A stretch of 64,000 nt of DNA, taken from positions 62,001 through 126,000 of the forward strand of contig NZ_JBHTCX010000012.1 of assembly GCF_042666875.1 (NCBI RefSeq), read 5' to 3'. This DNA comes from Brachybacterium sp042666875. GTDB lineage: Bacteria > Actinomycetota > Actinomycetes > Actinomycetales > Dermabacteraceae. The position numbers and the translations under genes were made by a program. The notes beneath the pieces were generated by a model, which saw only the letters and a list, made by a program, of their open reading frames with translations, was not told where the DNA came from and searched no databases. This document shows positions 18,686-27,439 of this stretch, piece by piece; within the stretch, counting starts at the first letter, position 1; every line of letters begins with the position of its first letter.

Positions 18686-20080
18686 GTGACTCAGTACAGC
18701 CCCGATGCCCCTGCCCGCGCCCACGACTTCTCGCTCTCCTCGGCCGACGACGGCCTGGCGGCGCTGGGTGCGTGGCGCGAGTATCCGCGGGAGCAGCAGC
18801 CGGTGTGGCCGGACGAGGCCGAGCGGGCGCGGGTCTTCGAGGACCTGCGCGCCGCTCCGCCGCTCGTCTTCGCCGGTGAGGCCGACGTGCTGCGCGATCA
18901 CATCGCGGCGGCCGCCCGCGGAGAGGCTTTCCTGCTCGCCGGCGGGGACTGCGCCGAGACCTTCGCCGACTCCACGGCCGACCGGATCCGCAACAAGATC
19001 CGCACCATCCTGCAGATGTCGGCGGTGCTGACCTATGGTGCCTCCGTGCCGGTGGTGAAGATGGGCCGGATGGCCGGCCAGTTCGCCAAGCCCCGCTCCT
19101 CGGACGAGGAGACACGGGATGGTGTGACCCTGCCCACCTACCGCGGGGACGCGGTCAACGACTACGCCTTCACCCCGGAGTCACGGATCCCGGATCCGCA
19201 GCGTCTGTGGAGGATGTACACCACCAGCGCCTCCACCCTGAACCTGCTGCGGGCCTTCACCGGCGGCGGCTTCGCCGATCTCCGGGAGGTCCATTCCTGG
19301 AACCGCGGTTTCACCTCCGGAAGCGGCTACGACCGCTACGAGGAGCTGGCGGCGCAGATCGACAAGGCCATCCGCTTCATGGACGCCATCGGCGCGGACT
19401 TCGACGCCCTCAAGGTCGTGGAGTTCTACGCCTCCCACGAGGCACTGCTGCTGGACTACGAGGAGGCCCTGGCCAGGATCGACTCCCGTACCGGAGAGAT
19501 CTACGGCTGCTCGGGCCACTTCCTGTGGGTGGGGGAGCGCACGCGCCAGCTGGACGGGGCGCACGTGGACTTCATGGCGCGCCTGCGCAACCCCATCGGG
19601 GTCAAGCTCGGGCCGAACGCGTCGGTCGATGATGCGCTGCGCCTGATCGACAAGCTCGACCCCGAGCGCGAGCCGGGACGGCTCACGTTCATCACCCGCA
19701 TGGGCGCCGGCACCATCCGCGATCGCCTGCCGGCACTGGTCGAAGGCGTGCGCGACTCCGGGGCCCAGGTGGCGTGGGTGACCGACCCCATGCACGGCAA
19801 TACGATCACCTCCTCGAACGGGTACAAGACCCGCCGCTTCGAGGACATCCTCGACGAGGTCGTCGGCTTCTTCGAGGTCCACCAGGGCCTGGGCACGATC
19901 CCGGCCGGCCTGCACATGGAGCTCACCGGTGACGACGTCACCGAGGTCCTCGGCGGGGCCGGGGAGATCGACGAGGAGGGACTGACGCGCCGTTACGAGA
20001 CGCTCGTGGACCCGCGCCTGAACCACCAGCAGTCCCTCGAGCTGTCGTTCCTGGTCGCGGAGATGCTCTCGCGACGCTGA
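18686..20080 (+). CDS. aroG: 3-deoxy-7-phosphoheptulonate (DAHP) synthase, class II
   Basis: First step of the shikimate pathway, from PEP and erythrose-4-phosphate. The 464 residues match the plant-like class II enzymes: LLAGGDCAETF, VPVVKMGRMAGQFAKPRS, GCSGHFLWVGERT and VTDPMHGNT are all present. The GTG at 18686 lies six bases after TACCCT (18674-18679) with no Shine-Dalgarno, so the message is probably leaderless; the upstream in-frame extension is Pro/Arg-rich junk. aroG next to pknL is the mycobacterial order (Rv2178c, Rv2176). It converges on the kinase. Confidence 0.96.
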   Translation: MTQYSPDAPARAHDFSLSSADDGLAALGAWREYPREQQPVWPDEAERARVFEDLRAAPPLVFAGEADVLRDHIAAAARGEAFLLAGGDCAETFADSTADRIRNKIRTILQMSAVLTYGASVPVVKMGRMAGQFAKPRSSDEETRDGVTLPTYRGDAVNDYAFTPESRIPDPQRLWRMYTTSASTLNLLRAFTGGGFADLREVHSWNRGFTSGSGYDRYEELAAQIDKAIRFMDAIGADFDALKVVEFYASHEALLLDYEEALARIDSRTGEIYGCSGHFLWVGERTRQLDGAHVDFMARLRNPIGVKLGPNASVDDALRLIDKLDPEREPGRLTFITRMGAGTIRDRLPALVEGVRDSGAQVAWVTDPMHGNTITSSNGYKTRRFEDILDEVVGFFEVHQGLGTIPAGLHMELTGDDVTEVLGGAGEIDEEGLTRRYETLVDPRLNHQQSLELSFLVAEMLSRR

Positions 20081-20111
20081 GGGTCCTGAGGTGCCCTGCA
20101 TGCCGGCCGGT

Positions 20112-20141
20112 GCCGGTGCCCGCCCGGGTATCGGCACCGGC
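20112..20141. terminator. hairpin between convergent aroG and the PASTA kinase gene
   Basis: GCCGGTGC (20112-20119) pairs with GCACCGGC (20134-20141) across a 14-base loop; no T-run. Possible shared terminator. Confidence 0.4.
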
Positions 20142-20151
20142 GGCGGGCCGG

Positions 20152-22308
20152 TCAGAACACCGTGATGGTGACCGTCGAGCCCTTCTCGAGCTCGGAACCG
20201 GCTGCTGCCGACTGTTCGTAGACGAGCCCGAAGACCGGCTCACCCCGATCGTGCTCGACCGTGACGGCGAAGCCGGCGGCCTCGAGTGCCGCCTTGGCGT
20301 CGGCCTCCGGTTTGCGGAAGACATCCGGGACGACGACCATCTCGGGACCCAGCGACGTCACCAGCTCCACGGTGTCACCGCGGTACCCGGTGCCGGAGGC
20401 GGGTGATTGGGAGATGACCGCTCCGGCGGGCACGCTGCTGTGGTGGGCCGAGGACGAGGTCACGGAGAAGCCTGCCGATTCCAGGGCGGACCGCGCCGCG
20501 TCGCCGTCCTTCCCGGTCTGATCGGGGATCGCCAGCGGCTGGCGCCCCTGCGAGGCGACGACGCGGACCTCTCCACCCTCGGGCAGCGCGTCGGCGGACT
20601 GCGACTGGGAGATGATCTGGCCCTCGGGCACGGTCTCGGAGTATTCGGCCTCATCCTCGACGAGCACCAGCCCGACGGACTCCACCTCGCTGCGGGCCTC
20701 CTCCATATCCATCCCGACGAGGTCGGGCACGGGGAAGGTCTGCTGTCCCTTGGAGACGACGAGCTGCACGCTGGCGCCCTTCTTGACGGTGGTGCCGGCC
20801 GACGGGGTCGCCTCGATCACGTGTCCGGCCGGCACCGTGTCGTCGAAGCGTTCCTCGGTGCGCGTGCTGAGGTCCTCGGCTGAGAGAACGGCCTCCGCAT
20901 CGGTCAGCTGGGTGCCGGCCAGGACCGGGATCGTCCGGTCGGCGCCGGGGCCCGTGTTGAGGTACCAGTCCCCGCCGGCCCAGGCTCCACCGGCCAGCGC
21001 GATGACCAGGCACAGGGCCGCCAGCATCGCGAGCGGGCGGGAGCGTCGGCGGGTGCCGAGGGGGAGGTGGCGGCCGCGGCGGGCTCTCGGTGCCCGCAGG
21101 ACGACGGTGCGGGGCGCCGGATCATCCTCTCCCGGAGTCCCGGGCCGAGACGTCGTCCCCTCCTGCTCCGTGGCCTCCGCGGGGCCCGGAGCATCGCCCT
21201 CTCCGGCGGTGTCCTTCTCCCCGGGATGCCCGATCCCGTCCGCGTCGTCCACGCCGACAGAGTCCCCGGGCCGGGCGGACTCGCCGCGTGAGGCGATCAC
21301 CGGGGCGCCGTCGTCGGTCGTGGAGAAGATCCCGGCCGGGAAGGCGCGGGGGCCGTGACCGAGCTCGGCCACCACGTCGTCCAGCGGCGAGGTCAGGCGC
21401 GGGGTGTCCGCGGTGTCGGTGTCCGAGCGCTCCTCGGGACGTGCGTCCATGACGGCGGCGGGCAGGGTCTCGATCAGCTCGCGCACCGCCCGCAGCAGAT
21501 CGGCGGCGGTCGCGGGCCGCTGCTCGACCGGCCGGGCGGCGGCCCAGGTCACCAGCGAGTCCAGTTCCCGGGGGATGCCGGAGACCAGCGTGGAGGGGGC
21601 GGGGATGTCGTCGTGGACGTGCTGGAAGGCGATATGGACGGGCTGTTCCCCGGTGAACGGCTGCCGCCCGGTGAGCATCTCGAACAGCACCACGCCCAAC
21701 GAGTACAGGTCGCTGCGTTCGTCGCAGTGGCCGCGGGTGACGACCTCCGGGCTGATATACGCCACGGTGCCCAGGAGTGTGGCACTGGCCGAGGAGTTCG
21801 TGGAGCCGACGGCCCGGGCGAGTCCGAAGTCGGCGACCTTCACGACCCCCTCGTGGTCCAGCAGGATGTTCTCCGGCTTGATGTCACGGTGGACGATGCC
21901 GGCATCGTGGGCCGCCACGAGCGCCTCGAGGACCTGCGCCGTCACGTCGAGGGCGTCGGCCACTCTCAGCCGCTCCACCTCGCCGATGCGAGCACGCAGC
22001 GTCTCGCCCTCGATGAGTTCCATAGCCAGATAGATGCGGTCGGAATCCTCGCCCTGGTCGAACACACCGACGACATTGCGGTGCGCGAGCCGTGCCGCCG
22101 CACGTGCCTCACGGCCGAACCGGCGGCGGAAGTTCTCATCCATCGCGAGGTGCGGATGCATGATCTTCAGGGCGACGACGCGATCGAGGCGCTCGTCATG
22201 GCCGCGATGGACTGTCGCCATTCCGCCGCGCGCGATCGGCTCCTCGACCCGGTAGCGGTCGTCGAGGAGCAGGCTGATGCCGGGGGAAGTCGACGTCGCC
22301 GCGCTCAC
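20152..22308 (-). CDS. pknL: Ser/Thr protein kinase with four PASTA domains (PknL position)
   Basis: Membrane kinase that senses muropeptides or lipid II outside and phosphorylates proteins inside. In 718 residues: kinase domain about 18-285 with ATP lysine K48, catalytic HRDIKPEN (D142), DFG (D160) and activation-loop Thr/Ser; an acidic linker to about 405; an Arg-rich stop and membrane helix 427-447; then four PASTA repeats (about 458-525, 526-592, 593-658, 659-718). Its neighbours, class II DAHP synthase and an Rv2175c-like gene, mark the pknL locus, but mycobacterial PknL lacks PASTA domains, so the architecture is PknB-like. The GTG follows TAGATT by six bases (leaderless), within a CTAGGCCTAG palindrome. 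Confidence 0.92.
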   Translation of the reverse strand: MSAATSTSPGISLLLDDRYRVEEPIARGGMATVHRGHDERLDRVVALKIMHPHLAMDENFRRRFGREARAAARLAHRNVVGVFDQGEDSDRIYLAMELIEGETLRARIGEVERLRVADALDVTAQVLEALVAAHDAGIVHRDIKPENILLDHEGVVKVADFGLARAVGSTNSSASATLLGTVAYISPEVVTRGHCDERSDLYSLGVVLFEMLTGRQPFTGEQPVHIAFQHVHDDIPAPSTLVSGIPRELDSLVTWAAARPVEQRPATAADLLRAVRELIETLPAAVMDARPEERSDTDTADTPRLTSPLDDVVAELGHGPRAFPAGIFSTTDDGAPVIASRGESARPGDSVGVDDADGIGHPGEKDTAGEGDAPGPAEATEQEGTTSRPGTPGEDDPAPRTVVLRAPRARRGRHLPLGTRRRSRPLAMLAALCLVIALAGGAWAGGDWYLNTGPGADRTIPVLAGTQLTDAEAVLSAEDLSTRTEERFDDTVPAGHVIEATPSAGTTVKKGASVQLVVSKGQQTFPVPDLVGMDMEEARSEVESVGLVLVEDEAEYSETVPEGQIISQSQSADALPEGGEVRVVASQGRQPLAIPDQTGKDGDAARSALESAGFSVTSSSAHHSSVPAGAVISQSPASGTGYRGDTVELVTSLGPEMVVVPDVFRKPEADAKAALEAAGFAVTVEHDRGEPVFGLVYEQSAAAGSELEKGSTVTITVF

Positions 22309-22314
22309 GTGGTC

Positions 22315-22406
22315 AATCTAGGCCTAGCATGCGCACCGACCACGCAGCGACACACTCGTGGCGCGTCGGCATTTCGGTCGAGGCGGGCGATCCGGTCGAC
22401 CGGTCG
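22315..22406. promoter_or_regulatory. divergent control region with palindromes, pknL / Rv2175c-like
   Basis: The pknL -10 (22315-22320, minus) overlaps the perfect palindrome CTAGGCCTAG (22318-22327). CCGGTCGACCGG (22392-22403) and CGACCGGTCG (22397-22406) are overlapping perfect palindromes. These are candidate operator sites, possibly for the DNA-binding protein encoded next door (inference). Confidence 0.35.
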
Positions 22407-22510
22407 ATGCCGGTGATGCCTCTCGAGGGAGTGCAGATGAGTCACGTGAGCGGCGCCCCGGTGAGGCCGGCATGGTGCACGGCGGGCCCCGGACGTGGCA
22501 CGCTTGACCC

Positions 22511-22864
22511 GTGAACGACCTCGACGACCTCATCACTGACTGGCTCACCCTGCCCGACGTCGCCCAGCGACTGGATGTAGAGGTCTCGCGCGTGCGGCGC
22601 CTCATCGAGGAAGGCCACCTGATCTCGGTGCGCCGCGGTGATCCCGTGGTCCGCATGGTCCCCGCCGAGATGCTCACCGACGAGGGTGTGGCCCCGCACC
22701 TTCCCGGGACGATCACCGTCCTGCGGGACGGAGGATTCGATGACATCGAGCTGCTGACGTGGCTGTTCAGCGAGGACGAGAGCCTTCCCGGGCGCCCGAT
22801 CGACCACCTGCGGCGCGGTCAGCGCGGCGAGGTGCGCCGGCGTGCGCAGGCACTGGCCTTCTGA
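22511..22864 (+). CDS. Rv2175c-family winged-helix DNA-binding protein
   Basis: A 117-residue protein with an N-terminal DNA-binding helix-turn-helix (LPDVAQRLDVEVSRVRRLIEEG, in part) and a C-terminal helical domain containing FDDIELLTWLFSEDESLPGRPI. This is the Rv2175c family; in M. tuberculosis Rv2175c is phosphorylated by PknL, and phosphorylation weakens DNA binding. Here it is divergent to the kinase gene, so the pair is likely functional. An N-terminal Thr target equivalent to the mycobacterial one could be T14 (LITDWLT), which is my guess. The GTG follows a weak CACGCT box by six bases. Confidence 0.88.
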   Translation: MNDLDDLITDWLTLPDVAQRLDVEVSRVRRLIEEGHLISVRRGDPVVRMVPAEMLTDEGVAPHLPGTITVLRDGGFDDIELLTWLFSEDESLPGRPIDHLRRGQRGEVRRRAQALAF

Positions 22865-22870
22865 CGGAAC

Positions 22871-22971
22871 ACTCCGGACCGGGCTTATCGACCGGCCCCT
22901 CCGCGTGACCGGTCACTCCGTGCGGCCTTACTGACCGGACCCTCCGGACCAGGCTTTCGGTCGGCCCTCCG
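22871..22971. repeat. imperfect direct repeat downstream of the Rv2175c-like gene
   Basis: Two diverged copies of a roughly 31-33-base unit, 22871-22903 and 22941-22971, share CTCCGGACC, GGCTT and CGGCC blocks. They lie between convergent genes and may act as hairpin-forming 3' structure; no coding role seen. Confidence 0.35.
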
Positions 22972-22992
22972 GGTCAGCTGTCCGGCTCGGCC

Positions 22993-24126
22993 TCAGGCGG
23001 GCAGCGCCCTGACGTCGGTGGCCAGTCCCGCGAGCTCCGACAGCCCGGCTCGGCCGAGATCTCCCAGCTCCGCGGCGGCCGAGAGCAGGTCCCGTGCACG
23101 TCCGGCCCGCTGCGTCACCTCCTCGGTCACGGAGGCGACCGCCCCGGTGGCAGTCATGAGTTCGTGGACGGCGGCGATGTCCCCGGCGTCGGCGTCGGCC
23201 CGTCCGATGACACGCGCCAGCAGCTCGCGACCGGCGTCGTCGGCGGCCGCCTCCGTGCGCGCGAGCAGTACTGTGCGTTTGCCCTCGACGATGTCCCCGC
23301 CGGTCGGCTTGCCGGTCTCGTCCTGATCCCCGACCACGCTGAGCAGATCGTCGCGCAGCTGGAACGCGGTGCCGACCTCGACCGCCCACTCGGCGAGCGA
23401 CTCCAGGGCGGCATCGTCGCCTCCCATCAGTGCTGCCCCGATCCGTACCGGTCTCAGGACCGTGTACGGCACGGTCTTCCAGCGAATCACCGACAGGGCG
23501 GCCTGCTCGGCGTCGGTCGCCGAGGCGAAACCGCCCGCCTGATGGAGGATGTCCAGGAACTGGCCGGACATCACCTCGGTGCGCAGATCGTCGAACTCAC
23601 GACGTGCACGCGAGAGGCGATCCTGCTCCCCGGGGACATCCGCTGCGGTCTGCTCGGCCCAGCTCAGAGCCAGATCACCCAGCACGATGGCGACGGCGAT
23701 GCCGTAGTCGCCGGCGGAACCGGCCAGTCCGTCGCGCTGATGCCGAGAGGCGGCGCCGACATGGAGGGCGGGCCGCCCGCGACGGACGGGGGAGTGATCG
23801 ATGACGTCGTCGTGCATCAGCGCCGCGGCCTGGACGAGTTCGATCGCCGCCCCGCAGCGGGCGAGGGCATCCAGCTCCTGCTCGCGGGGCTCGCGGTCCA
23901 GCGCGGCCACGCCTCCCCAGAAGCAGAAACGGGGCCGCAGCAGCTTTCCGCCGCGCAGGTAGTCCTCGAGCGCATCCACCAGGGCGGCCGTCTCCGGGGA
24001 GATCTGCTCGAGCTGGCGCCGCCGCGCGGCGAGCTCCGCACGGGTGATCGCTTCGACCCGATCGACCAGCCGGATCTCGAGCTCACGCAGACGATCGCCG
24101 TCGGCCGGCCCTTCAACAGCGGACAT
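22993..24126 (-). CDS. idsA: polyprenyl (geranylgeranyl-type) diphosphate synthase
   Basis: Chain-elongating trans-prenyltransferase. In 377 residues both aspartate motifs are visible: DDVID (in LMHDDVIDHS, about residue 88) and the second in QLRDDLLSVVGD, with the GRPALH and GKPTGGD loops. The residues before the first motif (AAIELVQAAALMHDD) do not clearly fix the chain length; C15-C20 is likely. The start at 24126 follows GAGAGGGAGC. In mycobacteria idsA2 lies near the pknL locus, so the order is conserved. Products could feed menaquinone or carotenoid synthesis, with precursors from dxs at 54 kb (inference). Confidence 0.92.
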   Translation of the reverse strand: MSAVEGPADGDRLRELEIRLVDRVEAITRAELAARRRQLEQISPETAALVDALEDYLRGGKLLRPRFCFWGGVAALDREPREQELDALARCGAAIELVQAAALMHDDVIDHSPVRRGRPALHVGAASRHQRDGLAGSAGDYGIAVAIVLGDLALSWAEQTAADVPGEQDRLSRARREFDDLRTEVMSGQFLDILHQAGGFASATDAEQAALSVIRWKTVPYTVLRPVRIGAALMGGDDAALESLAEWAVEVGTAFQLRDDLLSVVGDQDETGKPTGGDIVEGKRTVLLARTEAAADDAGRELLARVIGRADADAGDIAAVHELMTATGAVASVTEEVTQRAGRARDLLSAAAELGDLGRAGLSELAGLATDVRALPA

Positions 24127-24254
24127 GGATGCTCCCTCTCCCGTCGACCCCACGATCTTCCCACGTCCTGCCATCGTTCCTCCCCAGTCGGGCTCCGTCC
24201 CCATGATCGCCCGCCGCCTCCCGTCGGGGCCGTGCGGTGGCGCAGGGTCGTCTC

Positions 24255-25418
24255 ATGACGACGAACACCACACCCAGCGACCCCGGGCCGCGAGTCCTGC
24301 ATCCCGACGATCCGGCGGAGCTCCTCGCCGAGGCGCGTCTCTGCCTTCGTGAGATCCCCACGGACTGCCTGATCCTGGTGGGCCATGCGGGCGACGGCAC
24401 CGCACCGATGCTGACCTGCTCACCCCTGACAGACGTCATGTCTCCCGAAGGGCCGGAGCACCTCGAGCACCATCTCGGGCTGATGCGCGAGCACGGCAGC
24501 TCGCGGGCGCTGGCACTGCTCGTCATCGACGACGGCTACGAGCCGCTCGCGCCCCAGGTGGCCATCGACATCTCGATCCTCGCCGGCGGCCTGGTCCTGA
24601 CCACCGCCAGTCGCCTGCTCCCGGAACCGTTCGAGATCGACGTGCTGTGGGCCGTGGGTGACTCGAGTGCGCGGCAGGTGCTCCTCTCAGACGCCGGGCA
24701 GGACGGGGACGAGAGCCTCCTCGTCTCCCCGCCCGGTCCGCTGAAGCGCTTCTCCGAGACCAGCGCCGCAGCGAACGCCGTCTTCTCCGGCGACCCCGTC
24801 CCGCAGGAGCGCGAGGAGGAGCCGGTGCTCGAAGCGATCGGGCGCAGCATCACACTGGCGCGCACCGAGCTCGGCGCCTCGTGCGACCCCGGAGCGCTGT
24901 TCGAGACGGCGCGCGGCGCGCTGGGCAGGCTGCGGACGGGCCACGGCGACCCGGCCGGGAGCGACTTCGTGACGGACTGTGAACACGTCTCCGCGCTGCT
25001 CTCGGCAGTCGCTGTCGACCGTCTCCATTGGGAGCTGCTGGCGCAGTGCGTCGAACACGGCAACGCCGGCAGCATCGACCGCGAGGAGCTGCTGCAGGTG
25101 CTCGTCAGCGCTCCCCAGTGGTCCCCGCATCCTGATATCTGCGCAGGTGGGAGCTGGTATGAGGCACTGGAGAAGCTACGTGAGGTCGCCGCCGCGGCGA
25201 TGGATGCTGCGCCCGCTGCCCGGCGCTCCACGCCCCGGGCAGCCTGGCGGGGCCTCACCGCGATGCTCGTGATGCTGGCGTGGTGGAACCATCGGTTCGC
25301 CACCGCGGGAGGCTTCGTCGACGATCTCTGGGGCCGCGAACCGGACTCGACTCTGGCACCCTTGCTGGCACGAATGACCGACACGCCGATCTTCCCGGCC
25401 TGGTGGCCCAGCACCTGA
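24255..25418 (+). CDS. DUF4192 family protein
   Basis: A 387-residue cytoplasmic protein of the actinobacterial DUF4192 family, whose function is not established. The N-terminal part (about 20-150) has the family pattern ELLAEARLCLREIPTDCLILVG followed by an alternating alpha/beta region, the C-terminal third is helical with several Trp residues (LVMLAWWNHRFATAGG). The ATG at 24255 lies six bases after CAGGGT, consistent with a leaderless start; an alternative GTG lies six codons upstream. It precedes metX by 54 bases. Confidence 0.82.
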   Translation: MTTNTTPSDPGPRVLHPDDPAELLAEARLCLREIPTDCLILVGHAGDGTAPMLTCSPLTDVMSPEGPEHLEHHLGLMREHGSSRALALLVIDDGYEPLAPQVAIDISILAGGLVLTTASRLLPEPFEIDVLWAVGDSSARQVLLSDAGQDGDESLLVSPPGPLKRFSETSAAANAVFSGDPVPQEREEEPVLEAIGRSITLARTELGASCDPGALFETARGALGRLRTGHGDPAGSDFVTDCEHVSALLSAVAVDRLHWELLAQCVEHGNAGSIDREELLQVLVSAPQWSPHPDICAGGSWYEALEKLREVAAAAMDAAPAARRSTPRAAWRGLTAMLVMLAWWNHRFATAGGFVDDLWGREPDSTLAPLLARMTDTPIFPAWWPST

Positions 25419-25472
25419 TCCCCAGGACCGCTGGACCCTGCCGCGCAGGGGAGCAGGGAGGAGCAGCCGCCG

Positions 25473-26681
25473 ATGACGATGCTCGGAGCACGGAGCGCCC
25501 GGCACCGGTCCGCTGCCGACGCCGATGCCGTCGGCTCCCCCCAGCCCGGGACCGCTGCTGAACCTCCCCCGGTGACGGGAGCGTGGAGACCGGAGCACGG
25601 CGACGGGGACCGCCGCTTCGCCGAGATCGGTCCGCTGGCCCTCGAGGGGGGCGACGTGCTCGAGGACGTCACCATGGCGTACGAGACCTGGGGCCGGCTC
25701 GATGCTGATCGCGGCAACGCCGTCCTGGTGCTGCACGCGCTGACCGGTGACTCCCACCTGCGCGGCCCGGCGAGCAGAGCGCACCCCAGCCCCGGCTGGT
25801 GGGAGGAGATGGTCGGTCCGGGCCGCCCCGTCGACACCGACCGGTACTTCGTGATCGCCCCCAACGTGCTGGGCGGCTGCCAGGGGACCACGGGCCCGAG
25901 CTCCCCGGGGCCCGGCGGCGACCCGTGGGGATCGAGGTTCCCGCTGGTGACTGTGCGTGACCAGGTGGAGGCGGAGCGTCGGCTGCGCGACAGGCTCGGC
26001 ATCGACAGCTGGGCACTGGTGATCGGCGGATCGATGGGCGGGATGCGAGCGCTTGAGTGGGCGGTGTCCCATCCCGACGAGGTCGAACGGCTCGGTCTGA
26101 TCGCCACCTCGGCCCGAGCCACGGCAGACCAGATCGCCTGGAACAGCGCACAGATCGCTGCTATCCGCGTCGACCCCGGCTTCCACGGCGGCGATTACTA
26201 CGACCAGCCGAACGGTCAGGGACCCGATTCAGGGCTCGGGATCGCCCGCCGGATCGCGCACACCACCTATCGCACGGCGGCGGAGCTCGAGACGCGTTTC
26301 GGCAACCGGCCGCAGCCGGGCGAGGACCCGCTGGACGGTGCAGGCAGGCATCAGGTGACCAGCTACCTCGATCACCACGCCGGAAAGCTCGTGCGACGGT
26401 TCGACGCGAACTCCTACCTGGTCCTGGCGACCTCCATGAACACCCACGATGTCGGACGCGATCGCAGCGGCGTCGCCGCCGCACTGTCCAGGGTCACAGC
26501 TCGCACTCTGGTGGTCGCGATAGATTCCGACCGGCTCTTCCCGCCGGACCTCGTCGGCGAGATGGCCCACCACATCCCGGACGCCCGATGGCATGTCGCG
26601 AACTCCGTGATCGGGCACGACGCCTTCCTGCTGGCGCATCCGGACCTCGGCGAGTGGATCGGTGCCCTGCTGGATGATTAA
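25473..26681 (+). CDS. metX: homoserine O-acetyltransferase
   Basis: Acetylates homoserine at the start of methionine synthesis. The 402-residue alpha/beta-hydrolase-fold protein has the nucleophile elbow GGSMGGMRALEW (near residue 188), the acid in DSDRLFPP and the His in IGHDAFLL. NVLGGCQGTTGP is the family oxyanion loop. The N-terminal 35 residues are a variable extension. GGGAGGAGC lies upstream of the ATG. metY is not adjacent, as far as this window shows. The acyl group (acetyl or succinyl) was not determined; acetyl is usual in actinobacteria. Confidence 0.95.
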   Translation: MTMLGARSARHRSAADADAVGSPQPGTAAEPPPVTGAWRPEHGDGDRRFAEIGPLALEGGDVLEDVTMAYETWGRLDADRGNAVLVLHALTGDSHLRGPASRAHPSPGWWEEMVGPGRPVDTDRYFVIAPNVLGGCQGTTGPSSPGPGGDPWGSRFPLVTVRDQVEAERRLRDRLGIDSWALVIGGSMGGMRALEWAVSHPDEVERLGLIATSARATADQIAWNSAQIAAIRVDPGFHGGDYYDQPNGQGPDSGLGIARRIAHTTYRTAAELETRFGNRPQPGEDPLDGAGRHQVTSYLDHHAGKLVRRFDANSYLVLATSMNTHDVGRDRSGVAAALSRVTARTLVVAIDSDRLFPPDLVGEMAHHIPDARWHVANSVIGHDAFLLAHPDLGEWIGALLDD

Positions 26682-26756
26682 GCTGGCCCGACCGATCGGC
26701 GCCATCGAGGATGACGACGCGGGAGAGTCCAGCACAGCCACGAGGGGAGCGTTCGC

Positions 26757-27182
26757 ATGACCATCGTCGTGGGGTACTCCCCATCAGGCCAGGGGCGCGC
26801 GGCGCTGCAGGCCGCCATCCGGCACGCCCGCCGGACCAAGGACGACCTGGTCATCGCCTCCCACCAGTACAACGATCCCGACAGCGGCCCGGCCGCCGCC
26901 TCCGAGGGCGAGGTGCGCGACGCGCTCGCCGACGCCGGCGCCGATGACCTGGACGTGGCGGTGCGCAGCAACTCCCAGCAGGACATCGGCGAGTTCCTGC
27001 TGACGGTCGTGGACGAGGTCTCGGCCAGCCTGCTGGTGATCGGACTGCGCCGGAAGTCCCCGATCGGCAAGCTCAACCTCGGAGCCTCCGCCCGCCGTGT
27101 CGTGCTCGGTGCCCCCTGCCCGGTCCTCACCGTCAAGGACGGATTCGCCCACGGCGAGGACGGCCCCATCGCACGCTCCTGA
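26757..27182 (+). CDS. universal stress protein (UspA family)
   Basis: A 141-residue single Usp domain. It opens with the nucleotide-binding strand TIVVGYSPSGQGRAAL and carries the C-terminal ATP motif in modified form, SARRVVLGAPCPVLTV. This suggests an ATP-binding Usp. GAGGGGAGC is a good ribosome binding site, and TAAGCT (26681-26686) is a possible -10. Specific role unknown. Confidence 0.9.
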   Translation: MTIVVGYSPSGQGRAALQAAIRHARRTKDDLVIASHQYNDPDSGPAAASEGEVRDALADAGADDLDVAVRSNSQQDIGEFLLTVVDEVSASLLVIGLRRKSPIGKLNLGASARRVVLGAPCPVLTVKDGFAHGEDGPIARS

Positions 27183-27255
27183 GAGATGCGTCATCCCTCG
27201 CGGGTGCACCACGGCGGGCCGCGAGCTCGTCGGCGCCGAGCGGTCCCGGCGGGCC

Positions 27256-27286
27256 GGGAATAACACCGCGCGCCGGGCGTTATACT
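27256..27286 (+). promoter_or_regulatory. candidate promoter elements for the principal sigma factor
   Basis: TATACT (27281-27286) fits a sigma-A -10. GGGAAT (27256-27261) and GTT (27279-27281) resemble the thiol-stress SigR/SigH pair, but the 17-base gap is about one base shorter than the usual spacing. Dual control of hrdB by SigR is known in Streptomyces; here it is only suggested. Confidence 0.3.
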
Positions 27287-27397
27287 CGTAAGGCTTGACG
27301 GCACCGTGCCCTCGTGCGCCGTGAGACCGGTTCGTACCGGGATGACGGCGCCAGCGGGATCCGCGAGCCGCGCCGAGATGACTGATCGCCCGAGTGT

Positions 27398-27424
27398 GGC
27401 GGTGCGCTCCCAGGGAGCACCGCC
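27398..27424 (+). promoter_or_regulatory. leader hairpin just before the sigma-factor ribosome binding site
   Basis: The 14-base arm starting at 27398 pairs with the 12-base arm ending at 27424, with a two-base bulge. It ends only a few bases before AAGAAGGAA, so it could affect translation initiation. Confidence 0.3.
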
Positions 27425-27439
27425 GGAAGAAGGAACTCT

